Shown here one piece after another: positions 47,027 to 56,131 of a stretch of 64,000 nt of DNA (position 1 is the stretch's first letter; each line of letters starts with the position of its first letter). The notes beneath the pieces are model-generated. The model saw only the letters and a program-made list of their open reading frames with translations. It was not told the DNA's origin and searched no databases. The DNA is from Streptomyces hawaiiensis. GTDB taxonomy: Bacteria > Actinomycetota > Actinomycetes > Streptomycetales > Streptomycetaceae. The position numbers were made by a program, and so were the translations under genes. The stretch is taken from the NCBI RefSeq assembly GCF_004803895.1, contig NZ_CP021978.1, positions 372,001 through 436,000 on the forward strand. The letters are read 5' to 3'.

Positions 47027-47366
47027 CTGAATGCCTCCGTTTTCACTGATCGACTGCAGGAGGCCCATCGGCCCACACAGGTCCGGGCCCGCGAAGACCG
47101 AGTACCCGGGATGCTCCGGTTGCCACATCGGATGTGATCAGTGCCGAGCCGGTACGGCTCAGGCCGGAGGGGGCGGCGGCCCTCGCCGTTTTCCGAGCGG
47201 AAGCCGTGGCCGAGCTCGGGGGCCACGCGGTGCCGGGGAGACCCGCTCCGCCCTGTGTCGGCGCGCGGGTCCGGGCCCCAACTACAGGGCGCACTCCGCG
47301 ACTCGCGGCGGCTTCACGAGGCCGGCGGCGGCCGGGGTGATCCCGGCCGCGGCGAACGTGTCCGAG
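47027..47366. other. Intergenic, no gene seen
   Basis: About 340 bp between the SRPBCC and zinc-ribbon genes, both on the minus strand. Reading frames here are GC-driven and lack family resemblance. It presumably holds the SRPBCC promoter. Confidence 0.4.
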
Positions 47367-47654
47367 TCAGAACCGGTCGTGCTGCTGCGGCTGCCCCTGT
47401 GCCTGGCCGCTCGGGCCGTTCGTGCTCTGGGTCTGCAGCTGCTCCGCCTGCTCCTTGGTCAGCTTCTGTTCCGTGCCGCAGAAGGTGCACTGCGTCAGGT
47501 ACTTCGTCGAGATCGGGAACAGCGGGACGAAGAACAGGGTGAACTTCGTGACGCGCTTCCTGAGCGTGTGGGCGGCGGGGTTTCCGCACTGCCCGCACAC
47601 CAGCGTCAGTATCGCCAGCTGGTACAGATATCCCTTGGTGCCGAAGATGATCAC
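47367..47654 (-). CDS. Zinc-ribbon domain protein
   Basis: A 95-residue protein. CGQCG (about residues 20-24) and CTFCG (about 56-60) are the two zinc knuckles, with a membrane-like FTLFFVPLFPIS between them. The C-terminus is Gln-rich (QLQTQSTNGPSGQAQGQ), likely disordered. This is the zinc_ribbon_15-type layout found in many actinobacteria. Function unknown. Its N-terminal hydrophobic segment suggests membrane association. Confidence 0.85.
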   Translation of the reverse strand: MIIFGTKGYLYQLAILTLVCGQCGNPAAHTLRKRVTKFTLFFVPLFPISTKYLTQCTFCGTEQKLTKEQAEQLQTQSTNGPSGQAQGQPQQHDRF

Positions 47655-47940
47655 GTGTCGGTCCTTCCCGGTCGGATCTTCACCCAGTGTCCTGTATCGC
47701 GGCGGTCACTGTGCCCGGCGGGAGCTGGTCCAGTCGGGTGACGGTGGGCCGGGCGTCTCGCGGGGCGCCGATACGCTTCCGCGGGACCACGATCTCACCC
47801 GAAACGCAGTCCGTGCCCACCGACGACCTGGGTTCCCTCGTCGTCCAGCCCTGGCGGGGCACGACCCCCGACGGGAACGTCCCCTACCTCCTGGTCTGCT
47901 CCCTCGGAGACGGTGCGAACGGTCCGGAGGGCACGACACG
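47655..47940. other. Intergenic, no supported gene
   Basis: About 290 bp. A plus-strand frame reads SPETQSVPTDDLGSLVV and beyond, but it has no start signal or recognised family and runs on into the antisense of the next gene. Confidence 0.4.
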
Positions 47941-47978
47941 CCACAGCCCGGGCCGCGTGAGGGTGGCCCGGGCTGTGG
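47941..47978. terminator. Intrinsic terminator of pgm
   Basis: A perfect 14-bp stem (CCACAGCCCGGGCC / GGCCCGGGCTGTGG) with a 10-nt loop, 12 bp beyond the pgm stop on the minus strand. Confidence 0.85.
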
Positions 47979-47989
47979 TGTGCCCGGGG

Positions 47990-49630
47990 TCAGCCGGACA
48001 GGGCCGTCAGCACCACGGCCTTGGCCTCCTCCTGGACCCGGCCGAGGTGGTCGGGGCCGAGGAAGGACTCGGCGTAGACCTTGTAGACGTCCTCGGTGCC
48101 CGAGGGGCGGGCCGCGAACCAGGCGTTGTCCGTGGTCACCTTGATGCCGCCGATGGCCGCGCCGTTGCCCGGGGCCTCGGTGAGCACCGCCGTGACCGCG
48201 TCCCCGGCCAGGGTGTCGGCGCTGACCTGGGCCGGGGAGAGCTTGGCGAGCAGGGCCTTCTCCTCACGGGAGGCGGGGGCGTCGATGCGCGCGTACGCCG
48301 GTTCACCGAAGCGGGCGGTCAGCGCCGCGTAGTGCTCGGAGGGCGTCTTCCCCGTGACCGCCGTGATCTCGGAGGCGAGCAGCGCGAGCAGGATGCCGTC
48401 CTTGTCGGTGGTCCACACGGAGCCGTCCCGGCGCAGGAAGGACGCCCCGGCCGACTCCTCCCCGCCGAAGCCGATGGTGCCGCCGGCGAGCCCGTCCACG
48501 AACCACTTGAAGCCGACGGGCACCTCGACCAGCTCGCGCCCCAGGTCGGCGGCGACCCGGTCGATCATGGCCGAGGAGACCAGGGTCTTGCCGATGCCGG
48601 TGGTGGCCGGCCAGCGGTCGCGGTGGGCGTAGAGGTAGGAGATGGCGACGGCCAGATAGTGGTTGGGGTTCATGAGGCCGGCGTCGGGGGTGACGATGCC
48701 GTGCCGGTCGGCGTCGGCGTCGTTGCCCGTGGAGATCTGGAAGCGGTCGCGCTGCTCGATGAGCGAGGCCATCGCGTACGGCGACGAGCAGTCCATGCGG
48801 ATCTTGCCGTCCCAGTCCAGCGTCATGAACCGCCAGGTGGGGTCGGTGTGCGGGTTGACCACGGTCAGGTCGAGGCCGTGCTGTTCGGCGATGCGGCCCC
48901 AGTAGGCGACCGACGCCCCGCCGAGCGGGTCGGCTCCGATGCGGACGCCGGCCGCGCGGATCGCGTCGAGGTCGAGCACGCCGGGCAGGTCGGCGACGTA
49001 GGTGCCGAGGAAGTCGTAGCGGCCGGTGGTGGGGGCTGCGAGGGCGCGGGCGTGGGGGACGCGCCGTACGTCCTTCAGGCCGCCCCGGATGATCTCGTTC
49101 GCCCGGTCCTGGATCCAGGAGGTCGCGTCGGAGGCGGCGGGGCCTCCGCTGGGCGGGTTGTACTTGAAACCGCCGTCGGCGGGCGGGTTGTGGGAGGGCG
49201 TGACGACGACGCCGTCCGCGAGGCCCGTGGGGCGGCCGCGGTTGTGGGTGAGGATGGCGTGCGAGACGGCCGGGGTGGGCGTGTAGCCGTCCGCGTCGTC
49301 GATCAGCACGGTCACCTCGTTGGCGGCGAACACCTCCAGGGCGGTGACACGCGCGGGCTCCGAGAGGGCGTGGGTGTCGGCGCCCAGGAAGAGGGGGCCG
49401 TCGATGCCCTGGCCGGCGCGGTACTCGCAGATGGCCTGGCTGGTCGCGGCGATGTGGTCGTCATTGAACGCGCTCGCCAGTGACGATCCGCGGTGTCCGG
49501 AGGTCCCGAACGCGACGCGCTGCCCCGGGTCGTCCAGGTCGGGGCGGAGCGCGTAGTACGCGGTGACCAGCCGAGCGACATCGACGAGATCCTCGGGTCC
49601 GGCCGGACTTCCCGCTCGCTCGTGCTGCAT
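47990..49630 (-). CDS. pgm: Phosphoglucomutase, alpha-D-glucose specific
   Basis: A 546-residue enzyme, the standard length. ATG at 49630 follows GGAGGAG; earlier in-frame ATGs lack a signal. The catalytic phosphoserine is S146 in TPSHNPP. The metal loop [10 protein letters not shown] supplies D304, D306, D308. The sugar loop GGEESAG and phosphate loop RPSGTED are intact. It interconverts glucose-1-phosphate and glucose-6-phosphate, linking glycogen, trehalose and cell-wall sugar synthesis with central metabolism. Single gene with its own terminator. Confidence 0.97.
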   Translation of the reverse strand: MQHERAGSPAGPEDLVDVARLVTAYYALRPDLDDPGQRVAFGTSGHRGSSLASAFNDDHIAATSQAICEYRAGQGIDGPLFLGADTHALSEPARVTALEVFAANEVTVLIDDADGYTPTPAVSHAILTHNRGRPTGLADGVVVTPSHNPPADGGFKYNPPSGGPAASDATSWIQDRANEIIRGGLKDVRRVPHARALAAPTTGRYDFLGTYVADLPGVLDLDAIRAAGVRIGADPLGGASVAYWGRIAEQHGLDLTVVNPHTDPTWRFMTLDWDGKIRMDCSSPYAMASLIEQRDRFQISTGNDADADRHGIVTPDAGLMNPNHYLAVAISYLYAHRDRWPATTGIGKTLVSSAMIDRVAADLGRELVEVPVGFKWFVDGLAGGTIGFGGEESAGASFLRRDGSVWTTDKDGILLALLASEITAVTGKTPSEHYAALTARFGEPAYARIDAPASREEKALLAKLSPAQVSADTLAGDAVTAVLTEAPGNGAAIGGIKVTTDNAWFAARPSGTEDVYKVYAESFLGPDHLGRVQEEAKAVVLTALSG

Positions 49631-49859
49631 GGGCCCGCTCCTCCGCATGGGTTGATCCTTCGCTTGCGGTCTCATCCTTCCTCGTCACGGCGGTGACGCG
49701 CGAGGGGGGCGCCCCGGTGAGGGACGGATGTGCGCCAGACCACGCGGAAGGGAGCGGCACGGGGCACGAGGAGGCGGCGCCACGGACCACCGGGCCACCC
49801 GGTGGCGCGTCGCGCCGCCCGCTCCCCTCGTGCCGGCACGTCCATCGCGCCGGCCGTGC

Positions 49860-50288
49860 TCAGATCCGCCCGCCGGTGAGCCGGGTGAGGGGGCCGTGCG
49901 CGCCGCGTTCCGCACGACGTCCGACGGCGTAGGACGCCGCGCTCAGGGCGGTCAGGCCCGCTCCGACGCCCGCGGCCACGATCTTGCGGTGGGCGATGAC
50001 CGTCCAGGCCGTCTTCGCGGTGGTGGCGACGTGGCCGGAGGCCGTGACGACCGCCTGGCGGCCCGCCTCGACGCCCTTGGCCGCGGTCTGCGCGGCCGCC
50101 TTCGCCGTCTCGGCGGAGCGCTCCGCGCCGGACTTGGCCGCTGACGCCGCCTCACCGGCCTTGTCCGCGGCGCCCTTCGCCGCCTGGGACGCCGGCGCGG
50201 TCGCCTTGTCCGCCGTGCGGCGGGCCTTGGACTCGGCGGTCCGTACGGTGGTGGGCTTCTGATTCGTGCGCTTGTTCTCTTCAGTCAT
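49860..50288 (-). CDS. Ala/Lys-rich membrane-associated protein of unknown function
   Basis: A 142-residue protein from ATG 50288. Residues 20-95 are an Ala-, Lys- and Glu-rich amphipathic helix region with heptad-like AAKxAxxKA patterns. One hydrophobic segment (VAAGVGAGLTALSAASYAVG) lies near the C-terminus, followed by GRRAERG. The layout resembles apolipoprotein-like or nucleoid-type Streptomyces proteins. Function unknown. Confidence 0.75.
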   Translation of the reverse strand: MTEENKRTNQKPTTVRTAESKARRTADKATAPASQAAKGAADKAGEAASAAKSGAERSAETAKAAAQTAAKGVEAGRQAVVTASGHVATTAKTAWTVIAHRKIVAAGVGAGLTALSAASYAVGRRAERGAHGPLTRLTGGRI

Positions 50289-50426
50289 GGACACCGACTT
50301 GCCTCTGACTCCGGCGGCAAACACATTCGGTCGCGCACCGACCGGGCGGGGGTGTGCCTGAGCACCTCGCCGAAGGGGTAGGCGCACTACAGGCAAGCGA
50401 CATCACTACAGGAAGGAAGGTGCGTC

Positions 50427-50573
50427 ATGGCCGGAATGCTGGATCGCCTCAAGCAGTTCGCCCGGAGCCCGCAGGGGCGGCGGGCCGCGGAGCAGGCACG
50501 GAGGGCCGCGGCCGACCCCCGCAAGCGGGCCCAGGCCCAGCGGCTGCTCGGCAAGCTCAAGGGCCGCCGCTGA
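50427..50573 (+). CDS. Small basic protein, 48 residues
   Basis: A short gene beginning with ATG 50427 after a strong GGAAGGAAGG site and ending at TGA 50571-50573. The product begins MAGMLDRLKQFARSP and is rich in Arg, Lys, Ala and Gln, predicted as a helix pair with net strong positive charge and no membrane segment. It could bind nucleic acid. Good ribosome site, codon bias and length support expression. It is divergent from the Ala/Lys-rich gene at 49860-50288, which is also small, basic and helical. Confidence 0.7.
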   Translation: MAGMLDRLKQFARSPQGRRAAEQARRAAADPRKRAQAQRLLGKLKGRR

Positions 50574-50682
50574 CGGCGGGCGCCCATTCCTCCCGGTATC
50601 CAACTCCTCGGACACACAGGTGTGTTCATGCCCGGCTTGGGCACTTGGGTCGCACCACACGCACCTGAGAGGAGCTGGTTCG

Positions 50683-51549
50683 ATGGGCAGGGCGGGAAAC
50701 GGCAGGCGGGTCTGTGCCTTAGGCGTCGCCGGAGTCCTGGCGGGGACTGTGCTGGTCGGCTGCGGCGACTCCGGCGACGACGCGCGGGGCGGCTCGGCGA
50801 CACCGAGCGCCGGCGCGCGGGAGCAGGGCACGCAGGCGGTGCGATCGGCCTACGACAAGACGGCCGAGGAGGACACCGCCAAGGTGAAGCTGCGGGTGCG
50901 GACCTCGGCCCAGGGCGCCTCGCAGACCGCGAACGGGCAGGGCGCGGTGGACCTGGACGACGGCGACAGCGTCATGACGCTCACGGTGCAGGGGCAGCGG
51001 ATCGAGCAACGGGTTGTCGACCAGGTCCTCTACCAGAAGCTGCCCAAGGGGCAGGCGCCCGCCGGCAAGCCCTGGATCAAGATCGACCTGGGGAAGGTCG
51101 TCGCACAGCAGGGCACGGGCGACCGGTCCATGAGTGATCCGGCGCAGTCCGCGGCGTACGCCAAGGCGATCACCGACAAGGACGTGACCAAGAAGGGCAC
51201 GGCCACGATCGACGGTGTGCAGACCACGCACTACCGCGTCTCCGTCGACATCGCCGAATTGCCCAACGGCGACACCCTGCGCAAGCAGGTCGGCCCGACC
51301 CTGCCGATGGACGTCTGGCTGGACGACGAGGGCCGGATGCGCCGTCAGCAGATCGACATGACCATCAAGACCCCGGAGGCGACCCAGCGGTCCTCGACCG
51401 ACGCCTCGTCCGCGCCCGAGAAGGTCACGGTGCGCACGGTCATGGACTTCACCGACTTCGGTACCGAGGTGGAGGCGGACGAGCCGCCGGCCGGACAGGT
51501 CACCGACATGACCGGCAAGGCGCTGGAGCAGGGCAAGCGGCAGAGCTGA
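50683..51549 (+). CDS. Lipoprotein, LppX/LolA-like fold
   Basis: A 288-residue lipoprotein from ATG 50683 after GAGAGGAG. Lipobox LVGC (C27). After a Ser/Gly/Asp linker the body (VMTLTVQGQRIEQRVVDQVLYQKLPKG, PWIKIDLGKV, GTATIDGVQTTHYRVSVD) matches the LppX/LprAFG-like beta-sandwich family of actinobacteria. These proteins carry lipids or bind hydrophobic ligands at the cell surface. Convergent with the epimerase gene. A second related lipoprotein lies at 54736. Confidence 0.85.
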   Translation: MGRAGNGRRVCALGVAGVLAGTVLVGCGDSGDDARGGSATPSAGAREQGTQAVRSAYDKTAEEDTAKVKLRVRTSAQGASQTANGQGAVDLDDGDSVMTLTVQGQRIEQRVVDQVLYQKLPKGQAPAGKPWIKIDLGKVVAQQGTGDRSMSDPAQSAAYAKAITDKDVTKKGTATIDGVQTTHYRVSVDIAELPNGDTLRKQVGPTLPMDVWLDDEGRMRRQQIDMTIKTPEATQRSSTDASSAPEKVTVRTVMDFTDFGTEVEADEPPAGQVTDMTGKALEQGKRQS

Positions 51550-51556
51550 CCCGAGG

Positions 51557-52507
51557 TCACCTCGCTGCCGGGCCGCGGAGGCGCCGTACGAGGTCCTCCG
51601 CGGCCCGAGGCCACTCGGGGTACTCGAAGGCGAAGCCCGCTTCGAGCAGGCGGCCGGGGACGACCCGGCGGCTCTTGAGCAGCAGTTCGGTGTCCGAGCG
51701 CAGGACGAACGCGCCGATCTCCGCCATCCAGCGCGTCGCGGGCAGGCCCACCGGGACGCCCCACGCGGCGCGCAGGTCGCGCATGAAGGCGCGCTGCGGC
51801 AGGGGCCCGGGAGCGGCGAGATTGACCGGGCCCTCGATGTCGTCCCGGGCGACCAGGAACTCGACCGCCCGGACGAAGTCCCGGTCGTGGATCCAGGACA
51901 CGTACTGGGCGCCACCGCCCACGGGGCCGCCGAGGCCGAGCCGGGCCAGCCGCAGCAGGACGTCGAAGACGCCGCCGCGGTCCGGGCTCATCACCATGGC
52001 GGCACGCAGGGCCACCTTCCGCGTGTGCGGGGTGCCGGCCCTCTCCTGCTCCCGCTCCCAGGCCTTGGCGATGTCGACGCTGTACCCCCAGTAGCCCGGG
52101 ACATCGGGTTCGGTGCCGCCGATCACGCCGGTGGCCTCGTCGTTGGCCGCGTCGAAGCGGTGGGCGTACACGGTCGCGGTGCTCATCTGCAGCCAGACCC
52201 GGGGCGGCCGGCCCGCCGCGGCGATCGCCTCGCCCACGACCCGGGCGGAGTGGACCCGCGAGTCCATCATCTGCCGGAGGTTGGCGGGCGTGTAGCGGCA
52301 GTTCACGCTCCGGCCGGCCAGGTTGACCACGACATCGCTGCCGTCGATCTCGGCCACCCAGGGGCCCGGGGTCGCGCCGTCCCAGTGCACTTCGCCGGGC
52401 CCGGCGGGGTGCCTGCTGAGCACCACGACGTCATGTCCGGCCGCGCTCAGCGCGCCCTTGAGGACGGTGCCGACCTGTCCGGTGCCGCCGGGTATCACGA
52501 ACTTCAT
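51557..52507 (-). CDS. TIGR01777-family NAD(P)-dependent epimerase
   Basis: A 316-residue protein from ATG 52507 after GGGGGAGA; the frame is open upstream. The Rossmann motif is GGTGQVG (residues 7-13). The middle includes WLQMSTATVYAHRFD, with Ser/Tyr of the SDR type, and the end has the DUF1731 region FRRVVPGRLLEAGFAFEYPEWP. Length is normal. Members reduce or epimerise unknown substrates. The start is 43 bp from a perfect palindrome, so it is probably under TetR-type control. Confidence 0.9.
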   Translation of the reverse strand: MKFVIPGGTGQVGTVLKGALSAAGHDVVVLSRHPAGPGEVHWDGATPGPWVAEIDGSDVVVNLAGRSVNCRYTPANLRQMMDSRVHSARVVGEAIAAAGRPPRVWLQMSTATVYAHRFDAANDEATGVIGGTEPDVPGYWGYSVDIAKAWEREQERAGTPHTRKVALRAAMVMSPDRGGVFDVLLRLARLGLGGPVGGGAQYVSWIHDRDFVRAVEFLVARDDIEGPVNLAAPGPLPQRAFMRDLRAAWGVPVGLPATRWMAEIGAFVLRSDTELLLKSRRVVPGRLLEAGFAFEYPEWPRAAEDLVRRLRGPAAR

Positions 52508-52549
52508 GAAGGTCTCCCCCTCGAGGTGTGAGAGTGACCCTAGCCCATA

Positions 52550-52565
52550 TTTGAACGCGTTCAAA
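52550..52565. promoter_or_regulatory. TetR-type operator, perfect 16-bp palindrome
   Basis: TTTGAACGCGTTCAAA is a perfect inverted repeat between the divergent epimerase (start 52507) and ABM gene (start 52624). The TTGAACNNGTTCAA shape is typical of TetR-family operators in streptomycetes. No TetR gene is in this window, so the regulator acts from elsewhere. Symmetry and position suggest joint control of both genes. Confidence 0.7.
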
Positions 52566-52623
52566 ACGCTGGGAGCGGGGAGGCTCACCCTGCCCACATG
52601 CGCCATCGGGCAAGATGGGGCCC

Positions 52624-52950
52624 ATGAGCGTAGTCAAGATCAACGTGCTGACCGTGCCCGCCGAGCAGCGGGAGACGCTGGAGAAGCGGTTCGCCTCCCG
52701 CGCGCACGCCGTGGAGAACTCCGACGGGTTCGAGTGGTTCGAGCTGCTCCGCCCGGTGGAGGGCACCGACACCTACCTCGTCTACACCCGGTGGCGTGAC
52801 GAGGAGTCGTTCCAGGCCTGGATGGAGGGGCCGATGAAGTCCGCGCACCAGGGCGGCGGCGAGGGCGGCGAACGGCCGAAGCCCGCGGCGAGCGGCTCGA
52901 CCCTGTGGTCCTTCGAGGTGGTGCAGCAGGCCGGGCCGAAGGTGGCGTGA
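52624..52950 (+). CDS. Antibiotic biosynthesis monooxygenase-domain protein
   Basis: A 108-residue ABM-fold protein. The ATG at 52624 (MSVVKINVL) is preferred to one at 52615 by family comparison. Features are VPAEQRETLEKRFASRA and the strand segment WFELLRPVEGTDTYLVYTRW with DEESFQAWM, typical of IsdG/heme-degrading-like ABM proteins. The downstream hairpin is shared with the kinase gene. The substrate may be heme or a small quinone; neither is shown by sequence alone. Confidence 0.9.
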   Translation: MSVVKINVLTVPAEQRETLEKRFASRAHAVENSDGFEWFELLRPVEGTDTYLVYTRWRDEESFQAWMEGPMKSAHQGGGEGGERPKPAASGSTLWSFEVVQQAGPKVA

Positions 52951-52963
52951 GCGACAGCGCACC

Positions 52964-53005
52964 GTACGAGGTCCCCCATGCCGCATCGCATGGGGGACCT
53001 CGTAC
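52964..53005. terminator. Bidirectional intrinsic terminator
   Basis: A perfect 18-bp stem (GTACGAGGTCCCCCATGC / GCATGGGGGACCTCGTAC) with a 6-nt loop lies between the convergent ABM and diacylglycerol kinase genes. Confidence 0.92.
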
Positions 53006-53024
53006 ATGACGGCCGTGACGGCGC

Positions 53025-54377
53025 TCAGGTGCGCCGGGAACGCGTGGGCACGGCGGTGCGGCCGACCGCGGCCGCCAGCTTGCGCAGCCGGCGCCAGTCG
53101 AGACGCGGAGGCGCCTCGGGGACTCCGGGGCGGTTGCGGGGCACCCGGACACGCAGGGCGCGGCGTGCGATGCGGCAGTGGACGGGGGCGGCCATGGTGA
53201 GCGCCTCGCCGTCGAGGCCGACCTCCAGCTGCGGTTCGTCGGCGTCGACGACGACGTGCTGGGCGGTGAGCACGGTGAGTCCCTCCGGGCGCGGGGACAG
53301 CAGGAGTTCGGCCGCTTCCACGGCACTGTCCACGCGGACGGCCAGCACGCCCAGCCGCCCGGAGTTGAGCCGCTCGCGCCGGCCGAAGCCGAAGGGGTCG
53401 TCCATGCGGTAGGCGTTGTTGCTGACCAGGATCGCCTGCGGGTCGGCGACGGTGATGCCGTCGGCGGTGGCCGTCAGGCGCGGGCCGCTCTGCCGGGTGA
53501 GCAGGTCGGGCAGTCGTTCCAGGGCCGCGCCCACCTTGTCCTCGCGGTAGCCGGGGCTTTGGACGACGGCCCCGTACACGCCGAACGAGGCGTTGTTGAC
53601 GAACGGGCGGTCCTCGGCGAACCCGAGGTCGACGCGGAGTTCGACGCCGTCGGTGAGGGCGTCGAGGCAGGTGGAGGGGTCGTCCCGGTCCAGGCCCAGG
53701 TCCATGGCGAAGTGATTGCGCGTGCCGGCGGCGATGACGAGGAAGGGCAGGCCGTGTTCCGCGGCGACGGCGGCGACCAGCGCCTGGGTACCGTCGCCGC
53801 CCGCGACGCCCAGGAGGTCCGCTCCGTCGGCCACGGCGGCTTTGGCCAGGGCGGTGACGTCGTGCTGCCGGCCCGGGTCGAGCAGGACGACCCGGGCGCC
53901 CAGCGCCTCGGCCTTCTCCCGCAGGTTGAACTTCTCGACCTTGCCGCCGCCGGAGCGCGGATTGAGCAGCAGGAAGGGGTGCAGCGGCGGTGGGGTGCGG
54001 TATTCCTTGACCCGTACGGGCCGCAGGCCCGTGCTGCGCAGGGCGTAGCGGCCGCTCCAGACCGCCCCGCACCACAGGAGCAGGGACAGGAAGACCACCC
54101 AGAGCAGATTCGCGGCGGCGAAGAGGGTGATGAGGCCGACGGGTGCGACGACGGCGAGCGCGGCCGACGCGATGCGGACCGCTCCCCGCCGGGACAGGAC
54201 CCACCAGAGCGCGGCAGCGGTCAGGGCGAGTCCCGCGAGGCCCGCCACGAGCAGGAGCAGCCCTCGCAGACCGCCGGAGAAGAGCGGCAGCAAGGCCGCC
54301 AGGGCGGCCGCGGCCAGGGCGCCCCTGGCGGCCCATCTCTGCCGGCGGTGAAACCGTTCGTCCATCGCCGATTCCAT
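53025..54377 (-). CDS. Diacylglycerol/sphingosine kinase-family lipid kinase
   Basis: A 450-residue protein from ATG 54377 after GGAGGACGAG. Residues 15-112 contain four predicted membrane helices, an N-terminal addition to the usual soluble kinase. The DAGK catalytic domain follows, with LNPRSGGGK (138-146) and GGDGT (193-197), then AGTRNHFAMDLG. It should phosphorylate membrane diacylglycerol or a related lipid. The C-terminal region carries the conserved DGE near EVGLDGEALT. Acts at the inner membrane surface. Confidence 0.92.
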   Translation of the reverse strand: MESAMDERFHRRQRWAARGALAAAALAALLPLFSGGLRGLLLLVAGLAGLALTAAALWWVLSRRGAVRIASAALAVVAPVGLITLFAAANLLWVVFLSLLLWCGAVWSGRYALRSTGLRPVRVKEYRTPPPLHPFLLLNPRSGGGKVEKFNLREKAEALGARVVLLDPGRQHDVTALAKAAVADGADLLGVAGGDGTQALVAAVAAEHGLPFLVIAAGTRNHFAMDLGLDRDDPSTCLDALTDGVELRVDLGFAEDRPFVNNASFGVYGAVVQSPGYREDKVGAALERLPDLLTRQSGPRLTATADGITVADPQAILVSNNAYRMDDPFGFGRRERLNSGRLGVLAVRVDSAVEAAELLLSPRPEGLTVLTAQHVVVDADEPQLEVGLDGEALTMAAPVHCRIARRALRVRVPRNRPGVPEAPPRLDWRRLRKLAAAVGRTAVPTRSRRT

Positions 54378-54735
54378 CTCGTCCTCCGCTCGAAGGCCGG
54401 CGCGGGCCGACTCCCGGGACCGCGCCCGGCCGTGACCATGGTGCCCGCCGACGCGTCGGCTCTGCCACTGCCATCCTGGATGGCTCCCCTGCCGCCGGGC
54501 ACGTCAGACGTGAAGATCCCTGAGGGCGGAGCCATCGGTAGCGTACGCGGCCTCCTGGGCGCGGTTCCGCGCGCCGGGGCGCATCGGCATGCGCGCTCGC
54601 CTCCCGACGACGAGGTGGCCTGCATCGCCGACGGACGATGAAGTGGGAGTCGAGCCGGTCCAGGAGACCTGACGCCGAGGCGAGCCGGTAGGCTCCTCTG
54701 CTGATCACCGGCCGACACGAACAACAGGGGGCTCC
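54378..54735. other. Intergenic region between divergent genes
   Basis: About 360 bp between the kinase and the lipoprotein gene. No gene, hairpin or clear promoter box was identified; both promoters should lie here. Confidence 0.4.
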
Positions 54736-55425
54736 GTGCGGGCCATGGCTACCGTGACGACGACCGCGCTCTGCCTGCTGGCGAGCGGGGCCCTGGCCGG
54801 GTGCGGAGCCGGCGGCTCCGGCGACGACAGATCCGCCGGCGACATCCTCGACGAGGCCAACGCGACGATGCGCAAGCTCGACTCCGTCACCGTGGACATC
54901 ACCAACCGCACCACGAGCGGCGGCACGGTCACCAGCCACCTCGTGACCGATCTGGACGGCCGGTGCAGGTCCAAGACCACCTGGTCCGGCGGCGGCGCCC
55001 TGGAGCAGATCCGTCTGGACAAGACCGACTACGTCCGTCCGAACCGCGCCTATCTGCAGAAGTGGAAGAAGAACCCGGGCGTCACCAGCGAACAGAAGCT
55101 GTGGGTGAAGACGCCCGTGGACCCGGCGTCTTCGGGCGGCGACGGACTCACCTCCTGCAAACGGCCCTTCGACTCGTTCGGCACGGCGAGGAAGGGCGAC
55201 TCGGCCCGCGTCGGGGGCACGAAGGCCGTCCAGCTGATCGTGACCGACAAGGCGGACAAGGAAGGGACGTACACCTTCTACGTGGCCGAGGAGGGCGAGC
55301 CGTATCTGCTCAAGACGGTGTACAAGAGCGCCGCGCAGCACACCACCACGTCGTTCAGCGGATTCGACGAGCCGCTGAATTTGCGGTCGCCGAGGCCGGG
55401 CGAGGTGCTGAACGCCGGGGGCTGA
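54736..55425 (+). CDS. Lipoprotein of unknown function
   Basis: A 229-residue lipoprotein from GTG 54736 after AGGGGG. The lipobox is ALAGC (C23). The mature part begins with a Gly/Asp-rich linker, then DILDEANATMRKLDSVTVDIT and several beta-strands with Lys/Tyr-rich loops; two cysteines (about C76 and C138) may pair. The architecture is the LppX-like lipid-binding type and resembles the lipoprotein at 50683, though similarity is low. Confidence 0.8.
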   Translation: MRAMATVTTTALCLLASGALAGCGAGGSGDDRSAGDILDEANATMRKLDSVTVDITNRTTSGGTVTSHLVTDLDGRCRSKTTWSGGGALEQIRLDKTDYVRPNRAYLQKWKKNPGVTSEQKLWVKTPVDPASSGGDGLTSCKRPFDSFGTARKGDSARVGGTKAVQLIVTDKADKEGTYTFYVAEEGEPYLLKTVYKSAAQHTTTSFSGFDEPLNLRSPRPGEVLNAGG

Positions 55426-55632
55426 GCACCCGCTGGACGGCAGCGCTTTCCGTTGGATTTCCGGCGGCAAGCGGCCGAGTGGGACGAATCGTCACACCAG
55501 GGCTTGACGAGGCGGAGTCGGGCTCGGCCTACTGGAAGGCGCAGCCGGCCGTGTGGGGGGCCTGGTCCGGCGCCGGCCCTGGGGGTCGAGTCCACTCCGT
55601 ACTCCCCCGCCGGAACGCAGGTCGGGGGTCTG

Positions 55633-56016
55633 ATGGTGCGGCGACGTTGGGCAGCGGCGGTGGGCCTGGTGGTCTGCCTGCTGTTGCTGCAACTCGTCGT
55701 CCCCGGATTCGCGGGCGACGGGCGCTCGGCCGTGGCCGTCACGGCGGCGGCGGACGCGACGCAGTCGCACGCGGCTTCGGGTGCCCGGGCCGAAGGGGCC
55801 GAAGAGCCGTGTCCGTGTGAGAAGGAGCCGTCCGGGCGGCAGCTCGCGGCGCGGACGCCGCGGGCCGCGGGCGCTGCCGGGGTGAGCCCGGCGGTGACCG
55901 GGGCGGCCGTGGTGGGCCAGGGGCGTACGCACCTGTGTGCGGCGGGGACGGGCCCGGGTGCGGGAGCGGTCCGTTCCGCCCCGAGCGCTGCCCGGTTGCA
56001 GACGTTTCGCTGCTGA
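55633..56016 (+). CDS. Small secreted or anchored protein of unknown function
   Basis: A 127-residue protein from ATG 55633 after GGGGG; the frame is open upstream to 55453. Residues 1-28 form a signal peptide or anchor (VRRRWAAAVGLVVCLLLLQLVVPGFAG). The rest is Ala/Gly/Arg-rich with CPC near the middle and single cysteines at the end (LCAAG, TFRC). Composition is low-complexity, and no family is named. It precedes the acetyltransferase gene by 115 bp and could be cotranscribed. Confidence 0.6.
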   Translation: MVRRRWAAAVGLVVCLLLLQLVVPGFAGDGRSAVAVTAAADATQSHAASGARAEGAEEPCPCEKEPSGRQLAARTPRAAGAAGVSPAVTGAAVVGQGRTHLCAAGTGPGAGAVRSAPSAARLQTFRC

Positions 56017-56131
56017 GTGACGGCAGTACCGACCAGGGCCTGCGCCGTGCGGCCCGAGTACTGCCCGGTGCCGGTACACGGCGATGTGCAGGCCTTCGTG
56101 TGTCCCCACGCCGATGACACAGGAGGCAGAG

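Noticed and set aside
47687..49483. A 598-codon plus-strand frame opposite pgm
   Set aside because: The minus strand encodes full-length phosphoglucomutase; the plus frame is compositional.
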